Assembly (NCBI GenBank): GCA_022600515.1
Contig: JAHZKG010000059.1
Span: 1-61,249, forward strand
DNA length: 61,249 bases
Reading direction: 5' to 3'
Source: Gammaproteobacteria bacterium
GTDB taxonomy: Bacteria > Pseudomonadota > Gammaproteobacteria > Legionellales > Legionellaceae
Shown: piece by piece, positions 8,710 through 18,308 of the stretch
How positions within the stretch are numbered: position 1 is the stretch's first letter
How the letters are laid out: every line of letters begins with the position of its first letter
Program-made: the position numbers and the translations under genes
The notes under the pieces: model-generated
What the model was told of the DNA's origin: nothing
Databases searched by the model: none
Seen by the model: the letters and a program-made list of their open reading frames with translations, nothing else

Positions 8710-9258
8710 ATGAAAACGAATAAAGTTGGATTATTAATTTGTACCTTAAGTTTATCTGCCTGTGGCATGATGAAACCAAATGGTGAAGCCAGTTATTATT
8801 CACCCTACAGCTTTGGCCAGTCAGAGTACACTGCCACAGCTCCTCTTTATCCTGATGGATACGATAACACCTCTGGAAATACTTACAAGCCAGGTGCTCG
8901 TGAGCGCGTTGTGACCGTACCTGAAAGTTATCATGTCAGTTCTGAAAGTGCACCTGCATCGTTTCAGGATCGTGAAAGATCTTGGGTTGGCCGTCAAAAC
9001 CCTCAAAACTACACCATTCAGCTCGATGACAGTGAAAAAGCATCCGAGGTTGCAAGTACGCTACAAAAAGCACCTAAAGACGCACGCCGTGCTGAAGTGA
9101 AATATCACCGAGGTGGTGAAAAGTATTATCGTGGTGTATACGGAACGTATAGCAGTTACGAATCAGCTCAAAAAGCGATGAATAAATTACCGGATCATTT
9201 AAAAACAAATGCAAAAATTAAAACGTGGGGAAGTGTTCAAAGTACTGCTGGGGAATAA
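8710..9258 (+). CDS. SPOR-domain lipoprotein
   Basis: This 182-residue protein has a lipoprotein signal peptide with lipobox LSAC, giving lipidated Cys18. A low-complexity linker rich in Tyr, Ser and Pro follows. The C-terminal 80 residues (NPQNYTIQLDDSEKASEV through YRGVYGTYSSYESAQKAM) form a SPOR domain, which binds glycan strands lacking stem peptides at the division septum. Residue 20 is Met, so inner- or outer-membrane sorting cannot be judged. It is divergent from dgt and resembles RlpA- or DamX-type envelope proteins only in the SPOR part. Confidence 0.85.
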   Translation: MKTNKVGLLICTLSLSACGMMKPNGEASYYSPYSFGQSEYTATAPLYPDGYDNTSGNTYKPGARERVVTVPESYHVSSESAPASFQDRERSWVGRQNPQNYTIQLDDSEKASEVASTLQKAPKDARRAEVKYHRGGEKYYRGVYGTYSSYESAQKAMNKLPDHLKTNAKIKTWGSVQSTAGE

Positions 9259-9277
9259 TTCGGAAATTCAAAAAAAT

Positions 9278-9310
9278 AAAGGTGTTTTCTCTAAACAAGA
9301 AAACACCTTT
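9278..9310. terminator. Bidirectional intrinsic terminator
   Basis: A perfect 12-bp stem, AAAGGTGTTTTC at 9278-9289 and its complement at 9299-9310, encloses a 9-base loop. It has A-rich and T-rich flanks on both sides. It lies between the SPOR lipoprotein gene and the convergent cold-shock gene and can stop both. Confidence 0.85.
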
Positions 9311-9326
9311 AATGTAACGTAGACGA

Positions 9327-9533
9327 TTAAACCACTTCGACTTCTTCAGCCTGTGGTCCTTTCTGTCCTTTGCCCGCTTTAAATACAACACTTGCCCCTT
9401 CGGTCAGTGTTTTAAAGCCAGAGCCTTGAATAGCACTGAAATGCACGAAATAATCTGTGCCATCACTTTCAATGAAACCAAACCCTTTACCTTCGTTAAA
9501 CCATTTTACTGTACCATTAACTTTATCTGTCAT
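9327..9533 (-). CDS. Cold-shock domain protein (CspA family)
   Basis: A 68-residue single OB-fold protein that binds single-stranded RNA/DNA and melts RNA structure. Both RNA-binding motifs are intact: KGFGFIE (RNP1) and DYFVHFSAI (RNP2). The N-terminus [12 protein letters not shown] is canonical. The five-base TTTAT stretch before the ATG is followed upstream by GAGGATAT, a good ribosome-binding sequence. The exact Csp paralog cannot be told from sequence. Confidence 0.96.
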   Translation of the reverse strand: MTDKVNGTVKWFNEGKGFGFIESDGTDYFVHFSAIQGSGFKTLTEGASVVFKAGKGQKGPQAEEVEVV

Positions 9534-9641
9534 TTTTATATCCTCAATATATACCCGAGCTATTCTAACACTTTTTAGGAAGCTTTCTAGTCAATTTTAT
9601 AAAATAAATAAAATTAAAGCAATAAAAATGCAATCCAGCCG

Positions 9642-10127
9642 CTACAAAGCAACTAAAATCGTCGCCTTAACCAAACCTGGGATATCTGTTTTTTCAACAT
9701 TCAACTGCGTTATCACCATGGTATAGCGCTGCCCTATCGACCATAACCAACTTAAAAATGCATTATATGGCACGGAATCAAACGATAGATGCAATGTCCC
9801 CTCTTCTATTTGCTCTAATTGATAAGGCAAATTATGAAAAGATGCTTGAGCTAAAGCCTCTGAAAAAACAGTGAGTCCTTTGGAGCCATCGAGTTGAACC
9901 GACTTTTTGTTCTGTGGCGTAACGACAGATTGTGTCTTTGCCGCTTTCATCCAAACAAGTAATGCTTTTTTCTCAGATAATATTTTTGTATTCTCCAACA
10001 CGGTCTGCTTCAAAGGAGAATATACGGCATAACTCAAATATAAAAAAATACTGATCAGACCTAAAGAAGCGACCTTGCGATCGCGTGCATTCAAACCATT
10101 CCATAACTGAAACAACCATGCCTTCAT
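9642..10127 (-). CDS. gspM: Type II secretion system protein M
   Basis: This 161-residue bitopic inner-membrane protein carries one membrane segment near the N-terminus (VASLGLISIFLYLSYAVY, about residues 19-36). A periplasmic coiled coil and a ferredoxin-like C-terminal domain follow (KGLTVFSEALAQASFHN and YNAFLSWLWSIGQRY, typical of GspM). Its start overlaps the gspL stop by four bases (ATGA), so the two are translationally coupled. GspL and GspM form the inner-membrane platform that docks the GspE ATPase; other T2SS genes are outside the window. Confidence 0.85.
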   Translation of the reverse strand: MKAWLFQLWNGLNARDRKVASLGLISIFLYLSYAVYSPLKQTVLENTKILSEKKALLVWMKAAKTQSVVTPQNKKSVQLDGSKGLTVFSEALAQASFHNLPYQLEQIEEGTLHLSFDSVPYNAFLSWLWSIGQRYTMVITQLNVEKTDIPGLVKATILVAL

Positions 10128-11311
10128 AATTGTAGCTCCAACGTTGAAGTAACCTGATTATCTCGTGCTGAAGCCTTGATTTGTTTCAACTGGATATTCT
10201 GCTTTTTTAATGCGCGCTCAAAGGCTTCGAGTACGGCAAAATTTTCAGCAACCAAATACACCACAATCACTTGATCGCGAAATTCAAATCGCTCCACGCC
10301 TAATGAATGATTTAAAAATACGTTAGAAAGCTTATTGAACAAAAGCCAAAATGGCGATTGTATATCCGATGTATTTGCTTCAAGTAATTTTTCAATACGA
10401 AAACGAGGGCTAATAACGTGCGTTGCTTCTGGAAAAAAATCGTGATAAATCACCTGAATATCGCTATCCACTACCCTTTGCTTACTGTGAAGTTGATGTA
10501 GTAAAAAAGCATTCCATGCTAATACACTAAAAAACCATACGCCAAGCAAACCACCGCATAAAACAGGCCAGTGCAAGCGCGCTTGACGCTGTGCTTTTTG
10601 CTGAAAATCACCCTGGCAAAGGTTTAAATAAGATTGACCTAACAAACGTGTTGCAATAAATAACCGATACGAGCCGGCCGTTAATTTAGTTAATTTAGGC
10701 TGTTGCAATGCAACCAAACTATCATCAAATAAAAATCCTGAGACTATCTGCGTTGTTTTTTCTTGCATATATTGTGATGCAATAGAAGCACTCAGTGCAC
10801 CATTAAGAGCATGTTCTGAAGCCGCGTCACGAACCAGCAGCACTTTGTCTGTAGCACACACCTCGCCTGGCGCTAGCGCAAACCAATCCAACGTCATGGC
10901 ATCAAACACTAAGCCTACCTCCCCTAACGCACGCATCCAGCTGCTAAAACGTAATTTATTTAAAGCCACGGCGCGATAATGTAATGAATCATCTTCATCA
11001 CGCTCAAGTGCAACATGCACGTCTTGTACTGGCTCTGCAAGCGCTTCTTCCAACGCATAAGGAATTGCTTCACGTGCTTTTCTCATACTGAGTTTAGGCA
11101 AATTCAACAAATGAATACTCGCAACTGCAGCGGGCAACACAACCACTGTGTATGCCCCAATTTGCATTTGTTTAATCGCTTCTAGCGTATGCTCTGACAG
11201 CGCCCTATCGACCTCACCCGCTTCATCTAATCGTACAGCCCACAATAACTCAGGCGCATTCATATCTGGTGTATAGGCCACAGCATCAAAAAATATGAAG
11301 CAAGTACTCAC
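10124..11311 (-). CDS. gspL: Type II secretion system protein L
   Basis: This 395-residue protein has an N-terminal cytoplasmic actin-like domain (about residues 1-240, with AIKQMQIGAYTVVVLPAAVA and LSMRKAREAIPYALEE), which recruits GspE. One membrane segment follows (VLCGGLLGVWFFSVLAWNAF, about 248-267), then a periplasmic ferredoxin-like domain that pairs with GspM. Length and layout match GspL. It overlaps the upstream transglycosylase gene and the downstream gspM by four bases each, forming a tight three-gene unit. Confidence 0.88.
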   Translation of the reverse strand: MSTCFIFFDAVAYTPDMNAPELLWAVRLDEAGEVDRALSEHTLEAIKQMQIGAYTVVVLPAAVASIHLLNLPKLSMRKAREAIPYALEEALAEPVQDVHVALERDEDDSLHYRAVALNKLRFSSWMRALGEVGLVFDAMTLDWFALAPGEVCATDKVLLVRDAASEHALNGALSASIASQYMQEKTTQIVSGFLFDDSLVALQQPKLTKLTAGSYRLFIATRLLGQSYLNLCQGDFQQKAQRQARLHWPVLCGGLLGVWFFSVLAWNAFLLHQLHSKQRVVDSDIQVIYHDFFPEATHVISPRFRIEKLLEANTSDIQSPFWLLFNKLSNVFLNHSLGVERFEFRDQVIVVYLVAENFAVLEAFERALKKQNIQLKQIKASARDNQVTSTLELQL

Positions 11312-12318
11312 GTTTTCTCCGCCTCAAATCGCTCTTTTAGTTGCTGAGACAGCAAATGCACCACCAGTGCATATTGAGGGCTCGTATTATATCGCATCGT
11401 GACATAAAAATTAGGGAACGCAAGCCAATAAACATGACTGTCATCTTTCATATCTAAAGCAATTAACCCTGCTCTATTCGGTGGTTTTTTTAAAGCAGCT
11501 GTCGGCTCCACACCTGATTTAAGCAAATACGAATACGTATAATTTGCTTTTCTCGTATTGGTTTTAAGTGTTTTATATTGTTTGCCTTTTAGCTTAACCG
11601 GTTCAGCCACATCTTCTCCTAACACCCAGCCATGGCGTTTAAAGTAGTTAGCAATACTTGCAATCGAATCTTTGTTTTCACGCACTAAGTCGGGATGCGT
11701 ATTGTTCCCCGTTTTTTTAAAATCAACCGCATACATTCGATAACTACTCGGCATAAATTGTGGCTGACCAATAGCGCCCGCATAAGAGCCCGTATATTCT
11801 GTCACAGGCACTTGATGCGCTCGACATAAGAGTAAATACTCTTCCAGCTCACGTGTAAAATATGCGCCTCTCTTAGGATAATAAAAAGCAATCGTACTCA
11901 GTGCATCAAGCACGCGATATGTCCCTTGCTTTTCACCATACAGTGTCTCAACCCCTAAGATTGCAACAATCACTGAGGCTGGAACACCATATTTTTTCTC
12001 TGCTTCAGCTAAGCTCTCTTGGTTATCATGCCAAAATTTAAGACCACCCTCGAGTTTTTTCTGGGTCAAAAAAATAGCCTGATACACATCCCATGATTTT
12101 TTTTCATAAGGTGTGTTCATCAGTTCAATAATACGTGGCTTAAACTCAGACTTTTTAAGTGCCTCAACAACAGCCTCACGCTTAAAGCCATGTTTGTCCA
12201 CCATGTTTTGTATAAACACCTGTGCTGATTTTTTCTTTAATAACGCCGCATCTGCATGTAATAATCCTATACATAAAAACGCACTAACAAACAGTGTTAT
12301 TTGAGCATATCTTTTCAT
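11308..12318 (-). CDS. mltB: Membrane-bound lytic murein transglycosylase B family
   Basis: This 336-residue enzyme cleaves peptidoglycan glycan strands to 1,6-anhydro products. A signal peptide is seen (residues 1-24, YAQITLFVSAFLCIGLLHADA) without a lipobox, so it is soluble or anchored otherwise. Family 3 motifs are present: IVAILGVETLYGEKQGTYRV with the catalytic Glu, and GSYAGAIGQPQFMPSSYRMY. Cotranscription with gspL-gspM suggests local wall opening for the secretion platform, which is inference. MltB and SltB1-type paralogs are hard to separate. Confidence 0.9.
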   Translation of the reverse strand: MKRYAQITLFVSAFLCIGLLHADAALLKKKSAQVFIQNMVDKHGFKREAVVEALKKSEFKPRIIELMNTPYEKKSWDVYQAIFLTQKKLEGGLKFWHDNQESLAEAEKKYGVPASVIVAILGVETLYGEKQGTYRVLDALSTIAFYYPKRGAYFTRELEEYLLLCRAHQVPVTEYTGSYAGAIGQPQFMPSSYRMYAVDFKKTGNNTHPDLVRENKDSIASIANYFKRHGWVLGEDVAEPVKLKGKQYKTLKTNTRKANYTYSYLLKSGVEPTAALKKPPNRAGLIALDMKDDSHVYWLAFPNFYVTMRYNTSPQYALVVHLLSQQLKERFEAEKT

Positions 12319-12468
12319 CTCTTTTTATTCCTTTTTGCCCCAGTGATTTATATAGTTTAACTATATATGACTTAATTGTTAAGAATAGACATCAACAGAT
12401 TCATCACACACTATCTGAAGCAAGCAATTTAAGCTAAAATGCAATATTTGTTATTGAGTATTTAATTA

Positions 12469-14274
12469 GTGACTGATTTAAGTTTAATTCGTAATTTTTC
12501 GATCATTGCACACATCGATCATGGAAAATCTACACTGGCCGACCGATTTATCCAGCACTGTGGTGGTTTAAGCGAGCGTGAAATGGGTGCGCAAGTTCTT
12601 GATTCTATGGATATTGAACGCGAACGCGGCATCACCATCAAAGCCCAAAGTGTATCTCTCAACTATGATGCCAAAAATGGCAAAACCTATTTACTCAACT
12701 TTATTGATACTCCAGGACATGTTGATTTTAGCTATGAAGTATCTCGAAGCCTTGCTGCTTGTGAAGGCGCGCTGCTTGTTGTAGATGCAGCCCAAGGGGT
12801 TGAAGCGCAAACGGTTGCAGTCTGCTACACGGCCATCGACCAATCACTGACCGTACTTCCTATCCTGAATAAAATTGACCTTCCACAAGCGGATCCTGAT
12901 GCAGTCTGTGCTGAAATTGAAGATATTATTGGCATTGATGCAACAGGCGCCATTCATACCAGTGCTAAAACAGGCCTTGGTGTTGAGGACGTACTCGAAG
13001 CACTCGTCGCTGAAATTCCTGCTCCTGAAGGCGATGTAGATGCCCCGCTTGAAGCGTTAATTATTGACTCTTGGTTTGATAGCTATTTAGGCGTTATTTC
13101 ACTCGTTCGTATTGTTAACGGCACATTTAAGAAAGGCCAAAAAATGCGTGTTATGTCTACCGGACGAAGCTATGAAGTCGACCAACTGGGTATTTTTACC
13201 CCTAAACGCACCCCAACCAATATACTACATGCAGGTGAAGTGGGATATGTTGTTGCAGGCATCAAAGACATTCAAGGCGCACCTGTTGGTGATACGCTAA
13301 CACTAGACAAGACCCCTGCCGCATCGCCTCTGCCTGGGTTTCAGCGTGTTAAGCCCCAAGTCTATGCTGGCTTATTTCCGATTCAATCCGATACATTCGA
13401 AGCCTTTCGTGATGCGCTCGCCAAATTAAGCTTAAACGATGCCTCTTTATTTTATGAGCCAGAATCATCAGACGCACTCGGGTTTGGCTTTCGCTGTGGC
13501 TTTCTTGGCATGCTGCACATGGAAATCATTCAAGAGCGACTCGAGCGTGAATATAATCTCGATTTAATTTCAACCGCACCGACTGTTGTGTATCAAATTA
13601 CCACAACAAAAGGTCAAACCGTCATGATTGATAATCCGTCTCGGCTCCCACCCGTTCAAACGATTGATCAATTATTGGAGCCTATCGTACGTGCTAATAT
13701 TTTAGTCCCTGAGGCACATTTAGGCCCTATTATTAGTTTATGTGTTGAGCGACGCGGCGTCCAAGTGAATATGACCTATAGTGGCCGCCAAATTTCTGTT
13801 ACTTATGACTTGCCTATGAGTGAAGTCGTATCCGATTTTTTTGACCGCATTAAATCCGCCAGCCGCGGCTATGCATCGTTGGATTATAATTTTTTACGTT
13901 TTGAAGCTGCTAATTTAGTGCGTATGGATATTTTAATTAACAGCGAAAAAGTAGATGCGTTAGCACTCATCGTGCACCGTGATAATGCACAAAGTAAAGG
14001 CCGCGCTTTAACCGATCGCATGCGAGAGATTATTCCACGTCAAATGTTCGATGTTGCGATTCAAGCGGCCATTGGCAATCAAATTATTGCTCGTCAATCG
14101 GTTAAAGCACTTCGTAAAAATGTTACGGCCAAATGCTATGGCGGTGATATTTCGCGTAAGAAAAAATTGCTTGAAAAACAAAAAGCAGGAAAAAAGCGCA
14201 TGAAGCAAATCGGACACGTCGAAATTCCACAAGAAGCTTTTATGGCTGTTTTTCGCTCTGAACGAAAAAAATAA
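12469..14274 (+). CDS. lepA: Elongation factor 4 (LepA)
   Basis: This 601-residue translational GTPase acts on the ribosome during initiation and back-translocation. G motifs are intact: AHIDHGKST (G1), DTPGHVDFS (G3), NKIDLPQAD (G4). The LepA-specific C-terminal domain is complete ([20 protein letters not shown], then [18 protein letters not shown]). The start is GTG at 12469, chosen because it gives the normal N-terminus before [12 protein letters not shown]. It begins a lepA-lepB-rnc unit, the usual gammaproteobacterial order. Confidence 0.98.
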   Translation: MTDLSLIRNFSIIAHIDHGKSTLADRFIQHCGGLSEREMGAQVLDSMDIERERGITIKAQSVSLNYDAKNGKTYLLNFIDTPGHVDFSYEVSRSLAACEGALLVVDAAQGVEAQTVAVCYTAIDQSLTVLPILNKIDLPQADPDAVCAEIEDIIGIDATGAIHTSAKTGLGVEDVLEALVAEIPAPEGDVDAPLEALIIDSWFDSYLGVISLVRIVNGTFKKGQKMRVMSTGRSYEVDQLGIFTPKRTPTNILHAGEVGYVVAGIKDIQGAPVGDTLTLDKTPAASPLPGFQRVKPQVYAGLFPIQSDTFEAFRDALAKLSLNDASLFYEPESSDALGFGFRCGFLGMLHMEIIQERLEREYNLDLISTAPTVVYQITTTKGQTVMIDNPSRLPPVQTIDQLLEPIVRANILVPEAHLGPIISLCVERRGVQVNMTYSGRQISVTYDLPMSEVVSDFFDRIKSASRGYASLDYNFLRFEAANLVRMDILINSEKVDALALIVHRDNAQSKGRALTDRMREIIPRQMFDVAIQAAIGNQIIARQSVKALRKNVTAKCYGGDISRKKKLLEKQKAGKKRMKQIGHVEIPQEAFMAVFRSERKK

Positions 14275-14295
14275 TAGATATCCTGGAGATTAACC

Positions 14296-15051
14296 ATGAG
14301 CTTTGCTTTATTACTCGTGATACTTACAGCTTTAAGTGGGTTTATCGTATTAATTGATAGATGTTTTTGGGCTAAGAACCGAACAGAATCAGCGGCAGAG
14401 CCTAAACTGGTTGAGCATGCTCGTGCTTTTTTTCCTGTTTTTCTTATTGTCTTATTACTTCGTTCATTTATTATTGAACCGTTTCGTATTCCTTCCGGAT
14501 CATTGGAACCCACACTACAAGTAGGCGATTTTGTAGCCGTTAATAAATTTGCCTATGGTTTACATCTGCCGGTGTTAGAAACAAAAATACTTCCCATTAA
14601 AAACCCTAAAACAGGCGATATTGCAGTGTTTAGATGGCCACCTAAGCCTTCTCTCGATTATATTAAACGCGTGATTGGTGTGCCGGGTGATGTAATTTCA
14701 TATCATGATAAAAAATTAATAATTAATAATAAATTAATGCCGCAGCAATTTATTGAATATACCGTTGATGAAAGCTCAGGAAGAACCGTTGCTAAATATC
14801 AAGAAAACTTAAATGGCGTCAAACATAATATTTACATCAACCCGAAAGAGTCCGCAGTTGATTTTGACATCACCGTGCCCAAAGGCCACTATTTTATGCT
14901 TGGAGATAATCGAGACGATAGTGCCGACAGCCGATACTGGGGCTATTTACCAGAAGAAAACCTGCGTGGACAAGCATTTTTAGTTTGGATGAGTTGGAAC
15001 CATAAAAAACATGCGATTCGATGGGAAAACATCGGGCACCTGCTTCACTAG
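14296..15051 (+). CDS. lepB: Signal peptidase I
   Basis: This 251-residue inner-membrane serine protease removes signal peptides. Two N-terminal membrane segments are visible (about residues 2-22 and 45-58). The catalytic Ser lies in IPSGSLEPTLQVGD, where Leu replaces the usual Met after the serine. The catalytic Lys is in DYIKRVIGVPGD. Box E reads GDNRDDSADSRYWG. It is 22 bases after lepA, with a GGAG sequence before the ATG, and 18 bases before rnc. Confidence 0.96.
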   Translation: MSFALLLVILTALSGFIVLIDRCFWAKNRTESAAEPKLVEHARAFFPVFLIVLLLRSFIIEPFRIPSGSLEPTLQVGDFVAVNKFAYGLHLPVLETKILPIKNPKTGDIAVFRWPPKPSLDYIKRVIGVPGDVISYHDKKLIINNKLMPQQFIEYTVDESSGRTVAKYQENLNGVKHNIYINPKESAVDFDITVPKGHYFMLGDNRDDSADSRYWGYLPEENLRGQAFLVWMSWNHKKHAIRWENIGHLLH

Positions 15052-15068
15052 ATTACAGAGATTTTTAC

Positions 15069-15752
15069 ATGACACATGAAAAAAACACAACGCTTAGCGT
15101 ACGTCTTGGGTATGTGTTTCAATCAGAAGCATATCTAAAACAAGCCCTCACACATCGTAGTGCCGGTACGCCGCATAATGAACGACTTGAATTTGTAGGT
15201 GACGCTGTTTTAAGCCTGGTTATTGCTAACCTATTATTTAAACGCTATCCCAGCCTAAAAGAAGGCGAATTAAGTCCTCTACGCGCTGAGCTCGTCAAAG
15301 GCGATACCTTGGCTGTCATAGCTAAAGAGCTAAATCTTGGTGAGATATTGCACCTTGGGCCAGGGGAAATTAAAAACGGCGGCGCTGAGCGCGCGTCAAT
15401 TCTTGCCGATGCACTAGAAGCTATTTTTGGTGCTGTTTTTCTTGATGGCGGATATCAAGCCGCGGAGCTTGTGATATTACATGTATATCACTCACGCATT
15501 GAACACCATCATGCAAAACAAGCGTCAGCAAAAGATTCAAAAACTGAATTACAAGAGTATCTTCATGCACATCATATTCCACTTGCAACGTATGCACTCG
15601 TGCAAACAGAAGGTGCGCCGCACGCGCAAACATTTCACGTGTCATGCACAATTAGTTCATTGGATTTGTCTGAAAAAAGAAGCAGTGCAACACGAAAAAA
15701 GGCAGAACAACTTGCCGCCTCGGCACTACTAAAACACTTGAAAAAAACATAA
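15069..15752 (+). CDS. rnc: Ribonuclease III
   Basis: Cuts double-stranded RNA in rRNA processing and mRNA turnover. The catalytic signature NERLEFVGDAVLSLVI and a C-terminal double-stranded RNA-binding domain (SKTELQEYLHAHHIPLATY through SSATRKKAEQLAA) are complete. I chose ATG 15069, which gives 227 residues (family about 226); an upstream in-frame ATG at 15021 would lie inside lepB. Its stop abuts the 3' end of rnpB on the other strand, so the two genes converge with no space between them. Confidence 0.96.
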   Translation: MTHEKNTTLSVRLGYVFQSEAYLKQALTHRSAGTPHNERLEFVGDAVLSLVIANLLFKRYPSLKEGELSPLRAELVKGDTLAVIAKELNLGEILHLGPGEIKNGGAERASILADALEAIFGAVFLDGGYQAAELVILHVYHSRIEHHHAKQASAKDSKTELQEYLHAHHIPLATYALVQTEGAPHAQTFHVSCTISSLDLSEKRSSATRKKAEQLAASALLKHLKKT

Positions 15753-16129
15753 AAGTCGGTCGATAAGCCGGGTTCTGTCGTGGACAACCATTCATCTGGG
15801 ACAAGCATCGCCACTTGCCTCAAGCAGCCTACCCAAATCGCGCACGAGCCGTGCGTCATGGTGATTAAACCATTCGATTTCTATTTGGCCTTGCTCCGAG
15901 TGGGGTTTTCCCTGCCACGCCTGTTGCCAGCCGCGCGGTGCGCTCTTACCGCACCTTTTCACCCTTACCTAAACAAACAAGCCCCTAAGGGCTTGAATTG
16001 ATAGGCGGTATATTTTCTGTGGCACTATCCATAGGCTCACGCCTCCCAGGTGTTACCTGGCACTCTGCTCTTTGGAGCCCGGACTTTCCTCCCTTTGCAT
16101 ACACAAAGAGCGGTTGCCTGACCGACTTC
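15753..16129 (-). ncRNA. rnpB: RNase P RNA (class A)
   Basis: On the minus strand the sequence shows the conserved RNase P landmarks. The 5' GAAGTCGGTCAGG pairs with the 3' CGACCGACTT. GAGGAAAGTCCGGGCTCC is the P4/J3-4 region, GTGCCAGGTAACACCTGGG is P7-P10, and ACAGAACCCGGCTTATCG closes P4 near the 3' end. Total length about 377 bases is normal for type A. The 5' end is set by the conserved pairing and agrees with the promoter 7 bases upstream. Confidence 0.96.
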
Positions 16130-16136
16130 GCCGGCA

Positions 16137-16165
16137 ATCATAACGAAATTTTGCGTATCTGTCGA
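16137..16165 (-). promoter_or_regulatory. Sigma-70 promoter of rnpB
   Basis: Read on the minus strand, TCGACA is followed by 17 bases and TATGAT, with 7 bases to the predicted first base of rnpB at 16129. It lies in the 57-base gap after fis. Confidence 0.7.
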
Positions 16166-16186
16166 CCAAAATACCATAAAAGCAAT

Positions 16187-16474
16187 TTATTCTTCACGTG
16201 TACCGATGAATTCCTCATCAAAATAACGCTTTAATTTGGTGCGTAATGTTCCACGGCTAACGCCCAGTACACGAGCAGCACGTGACTGATTATAACGTGT
16301 CATTTCCATCACAGTGCGGAATAATGGCGCTTCTACTTCTTCAATAATAAGCTGATACAAATTCAAACTTGCATCTTTTGTGCTTGTTGTTGCTAAATAT
16401 GATTTTACAGCACGCATTACATGCTCTGCCAATCCATCTTGTTGAAGCCGAACTTCCTCAGATACCACACTCAT
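16187..16474 (-). CDS. fis: DNA-binding protein Fis
   Basis: This 95-residue nucleoid protein bends DNA and regulates stable RNA and recombination. The C-terminal helix-turn-helix is clear (MTRYNQSRAARVLGVSRGTL, then TKLKRYF). The start is placed at the ATG at 16474, preceded by GGAGAG at about 6 bases; a TTG further upstream gives four extra residues and lies on the ribosome-binding site. Unlike in many gammaproteobacteria it is not next to dusB. It lies upstream of rnpB on the same strand. Confidence 0.92.
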   Translation of the reverse strand: MSVVSEEVRLQQDGLAEHVMRAVKSYLATTSTKDASLNLYQLIIEEVEAPLFRTVMEMTRYNQSRAARVLGVSRGTLRTKLKRYFDEEFIGTREE

Positions 16475-16640
16475 TTCTCTCTCCAATCAATAAAAATAAA
16501 AACAAAAACTAAAAAAATTGACACAGAAAACCTAAGCGCTCTTAGGTTAGCCACGTTTCTGGGCCTTATGATATCAGATACCCCAAAGACTGTAAACATT
16601 GATTTAATCATAAACAGTGTTTTTTTTGTTTTTTTTGGGG

Positions 16641-17006
16641 TTAACTTACAGTGAAACTCTCACCACAACCGCATTGTCCTGTTTGATTAGGGTTCCGAAA
16701 TATAAACTGAAAATTTAATCCTTCTTTGACATAGTCTACTTCTGTTCCTCTTAAAAAAGGATATCCTTTTTTATCCAAGCAAATCATATACTTTTCACTT
16801 AGCGGTAAAATAATATCTTCTGGGTGAAACGTATCAATATATTCAATCACATAAGACAAGCCTGAGCAGCCTGTTTTTTTAACTGAGAATCGAATACCCT
16901 TGCTTTCAGGCGTTTTATCTAAATAGCTTAAAACATGTTTTTGTGCTGCTTTTGTTAGCACCATTGGGGGAGCTGAAGAAGGGGTGTGGTGTGTTACTTC
17001 GCTCAT
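16641..17006 (-). CDS. A-type iron-sulfur carrier (IscA/SufA/ErpA family)
   Basis: This 121-residue protein carries and inserts Fe-S clusters into apo-enzymes. The three conserved cysteines are Cys47 (KKTGCSGLSY) and Cys112/Cys114 in the C-terminal CGCGESF. The ESF ending is nearer IscA/SufA than ErpA, but no isc or suf genes flank it, so the paralog is undecided. The extra N-terminal 15 residues rich in Ser/Pro/His are unusual. The gene stands alone, between fis and a HIT-like gene. Confidence 0.9.
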   Translation of the reverse strand: MSEVTHHTPSSAPPMVLTKAAQKHVLSYLDKTPESKGIRFSVKKTGCSGLSYVIEYIDTFHPEDIILPLSEKYMICLDKKGYPFLRGTEVDYVKEGLNFQFIFRNPNQTGQCGCGESFTVS

Positions 17007-17077
17007 TTAATGCTCCATAAACTAAATATTAAATCAATCACTGTTTAAATATAGTAACACAAATCGATTAATACTTG

Positions 17078-18184
17078 TTACTTTGAACGCTTCATATTTT
17101 TTCGAAGAGACCGTCTAAAGTAAACAGGATGGACTCGACTAAACTTGAGTTGCGCATATTGCTGCTGTTGAATTTTAAATTCACGTGCAAATTGTTTTTT
17201 AATTACGCTACCAAAACGACAAATTTTTCGCTTCATGGTCTTTGGCGATAACGGCGCGCGTGCTAATGCATGCGCTTCTTCTTCATGCCCACCTAGTAAC
17301 GATGCAAAATAGCGTAATTGCTGAATAATATCTTCTCGAAAAAGCGGATTTGTTGATGGAAATAAAATATGAATATGCATATGTGGAACCGTCATACCTG
17401 ATTGCGCATGTTTTTGCATATAAATAAATAAATCATCCCGCTGACCAGACCAAAGACTTAGCGTTGCTCTTAGTAATGCCTCTAACTCAAACAAATACGC
17501 TGGCGGCATAGAGATTAAATCTGTCTCGTGTTGATAAGGCACAATCATCATATGAAATGGAGAGTCTCCAATGGGACGATAATTTAAACAAAGAAAAAAT
17601 TTATCAAACCCTGATATCACTTGCGTATCTAGAAAATCAGGTTTATCAAACGGGCATGGCTTATGGTTCATTGCGGGCGCTATCCACTGCTCATCTGTTT
17701 TTTTCAAGATATAATGATAAAAATCATCTTCACAAATTTGCTCTGAATGTAAAAATTGATAGGTTTCTAGTAAGCCATGCCATTGCACAGGATATGCAAA
17801 TAACGAGGTGTCATCTAAGCTCCTATAACGCGGCTCATAAGCCAATAAATTATGCATAAAGTCATCGTAATCTAGCCGTTCTATCCCTTCTAACGGCATC
17901 TCATAAAATAATCGATGCAAACGCCCCACTTTCTTTCGAAGATCCATTGAGAGTAGATTATTGCTTATATTTGGATATTCACTTTTAATCTCAACATCAA
18001 AACGACCATAAGCATTTAAAATAAAGTGAATCACATAGCTGCTTAGGCTTTTCTTAACAAGAAGATTAATTACATCCGGTAATCTATGAAGGGGCGAGTC
18101 AAATATTCGCTCTGCGACAATGCGAAACTGTAGTTCACGCATAAAACCCGCTTCGTCGTTTTTATGAACCAATTCAACATACAT
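17078..18184 (-). CDS. HIT-superfamily-like protein with long N-terminal extension
   Basis: At 368 residues this is far longer than a standard HIT hydrolase (110-150). The central part (about residues 180-300) has the HIT fold order: CPFDKPDF, a strand-rich FFLCLNYRPIGDSPFHMMIV, P-x-x-H (PYQHETD), and a histidine triad MTVPHMHIHILF with H-x-H-x-H. That is the nucleotidyl hydrolase/transferase active-site motif. The first 180 residues match nothing I recognise, and the last 60 are very basic (KTMKRKICRFGSVIKKQFAR). Substrate unknown. The arrangement recalls galactose-1-phosphate uridylyltransferase or Ap4A phosphorylase relatives, which is inference. Confidence 0.65.
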   Translation of the reverse strand: MYVELVHKNDEAGFMRELQFRIVAERIFDSPLHRLPDVINLLVKKSLSSYVIHFILNAYGRFDVEIKSEYPNISNNLLSMDLRKKVGRLHRLFYEMPLEGIERLDYDDFMHNLLAYEPRYRSLDDTSLFAYPVQWHGLLETYQFLHSEQICEDDFYHYILKKTDEQWIAPAMNHKPCPFDKPDFLDTQVISGFDKFFLCLNYRPIGDSPFHMMIVPYQHETDLISMPPAYLFELEALLRATLSLWSGQRDDLFIYMQKHAQSGMTVPHMHIHILFPSTNPLFREDIIQQLRYFASLLGGHEEEAHALARAPLSPKTMKRKICRFGSVIKKQFAREFKIQQQQYAQLKFSRVHPVYFRRSLRKNMKRSK

Positions 18185-18308
18185 ATAAGCACCTCACTTA
18201 AAGTGTAGCTTATACAATCAAATAGTTTTATTTTAATCTTGTTTGAAATGACAATATAGAGACTTTATACTCATAAGCTCTAATTGCTTTTTTCAGACAA
18301 TAATTAAT

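Noticed and set aside
14136-14513. Minus-strand open frame of 125 codons
   Set aside because: It is antisense to the lepA end and lepB start.
15780-16234. Open frames within the rnpB region
   Set aside because: They overlap the highly conserved RNase P RNA and have no protein-like features.
18190-18308. Fluoride riboswitch upstream of crcB
   Set aside because: I looked for the conserved pseudoknot segments of the fluoride motif and did not find them.
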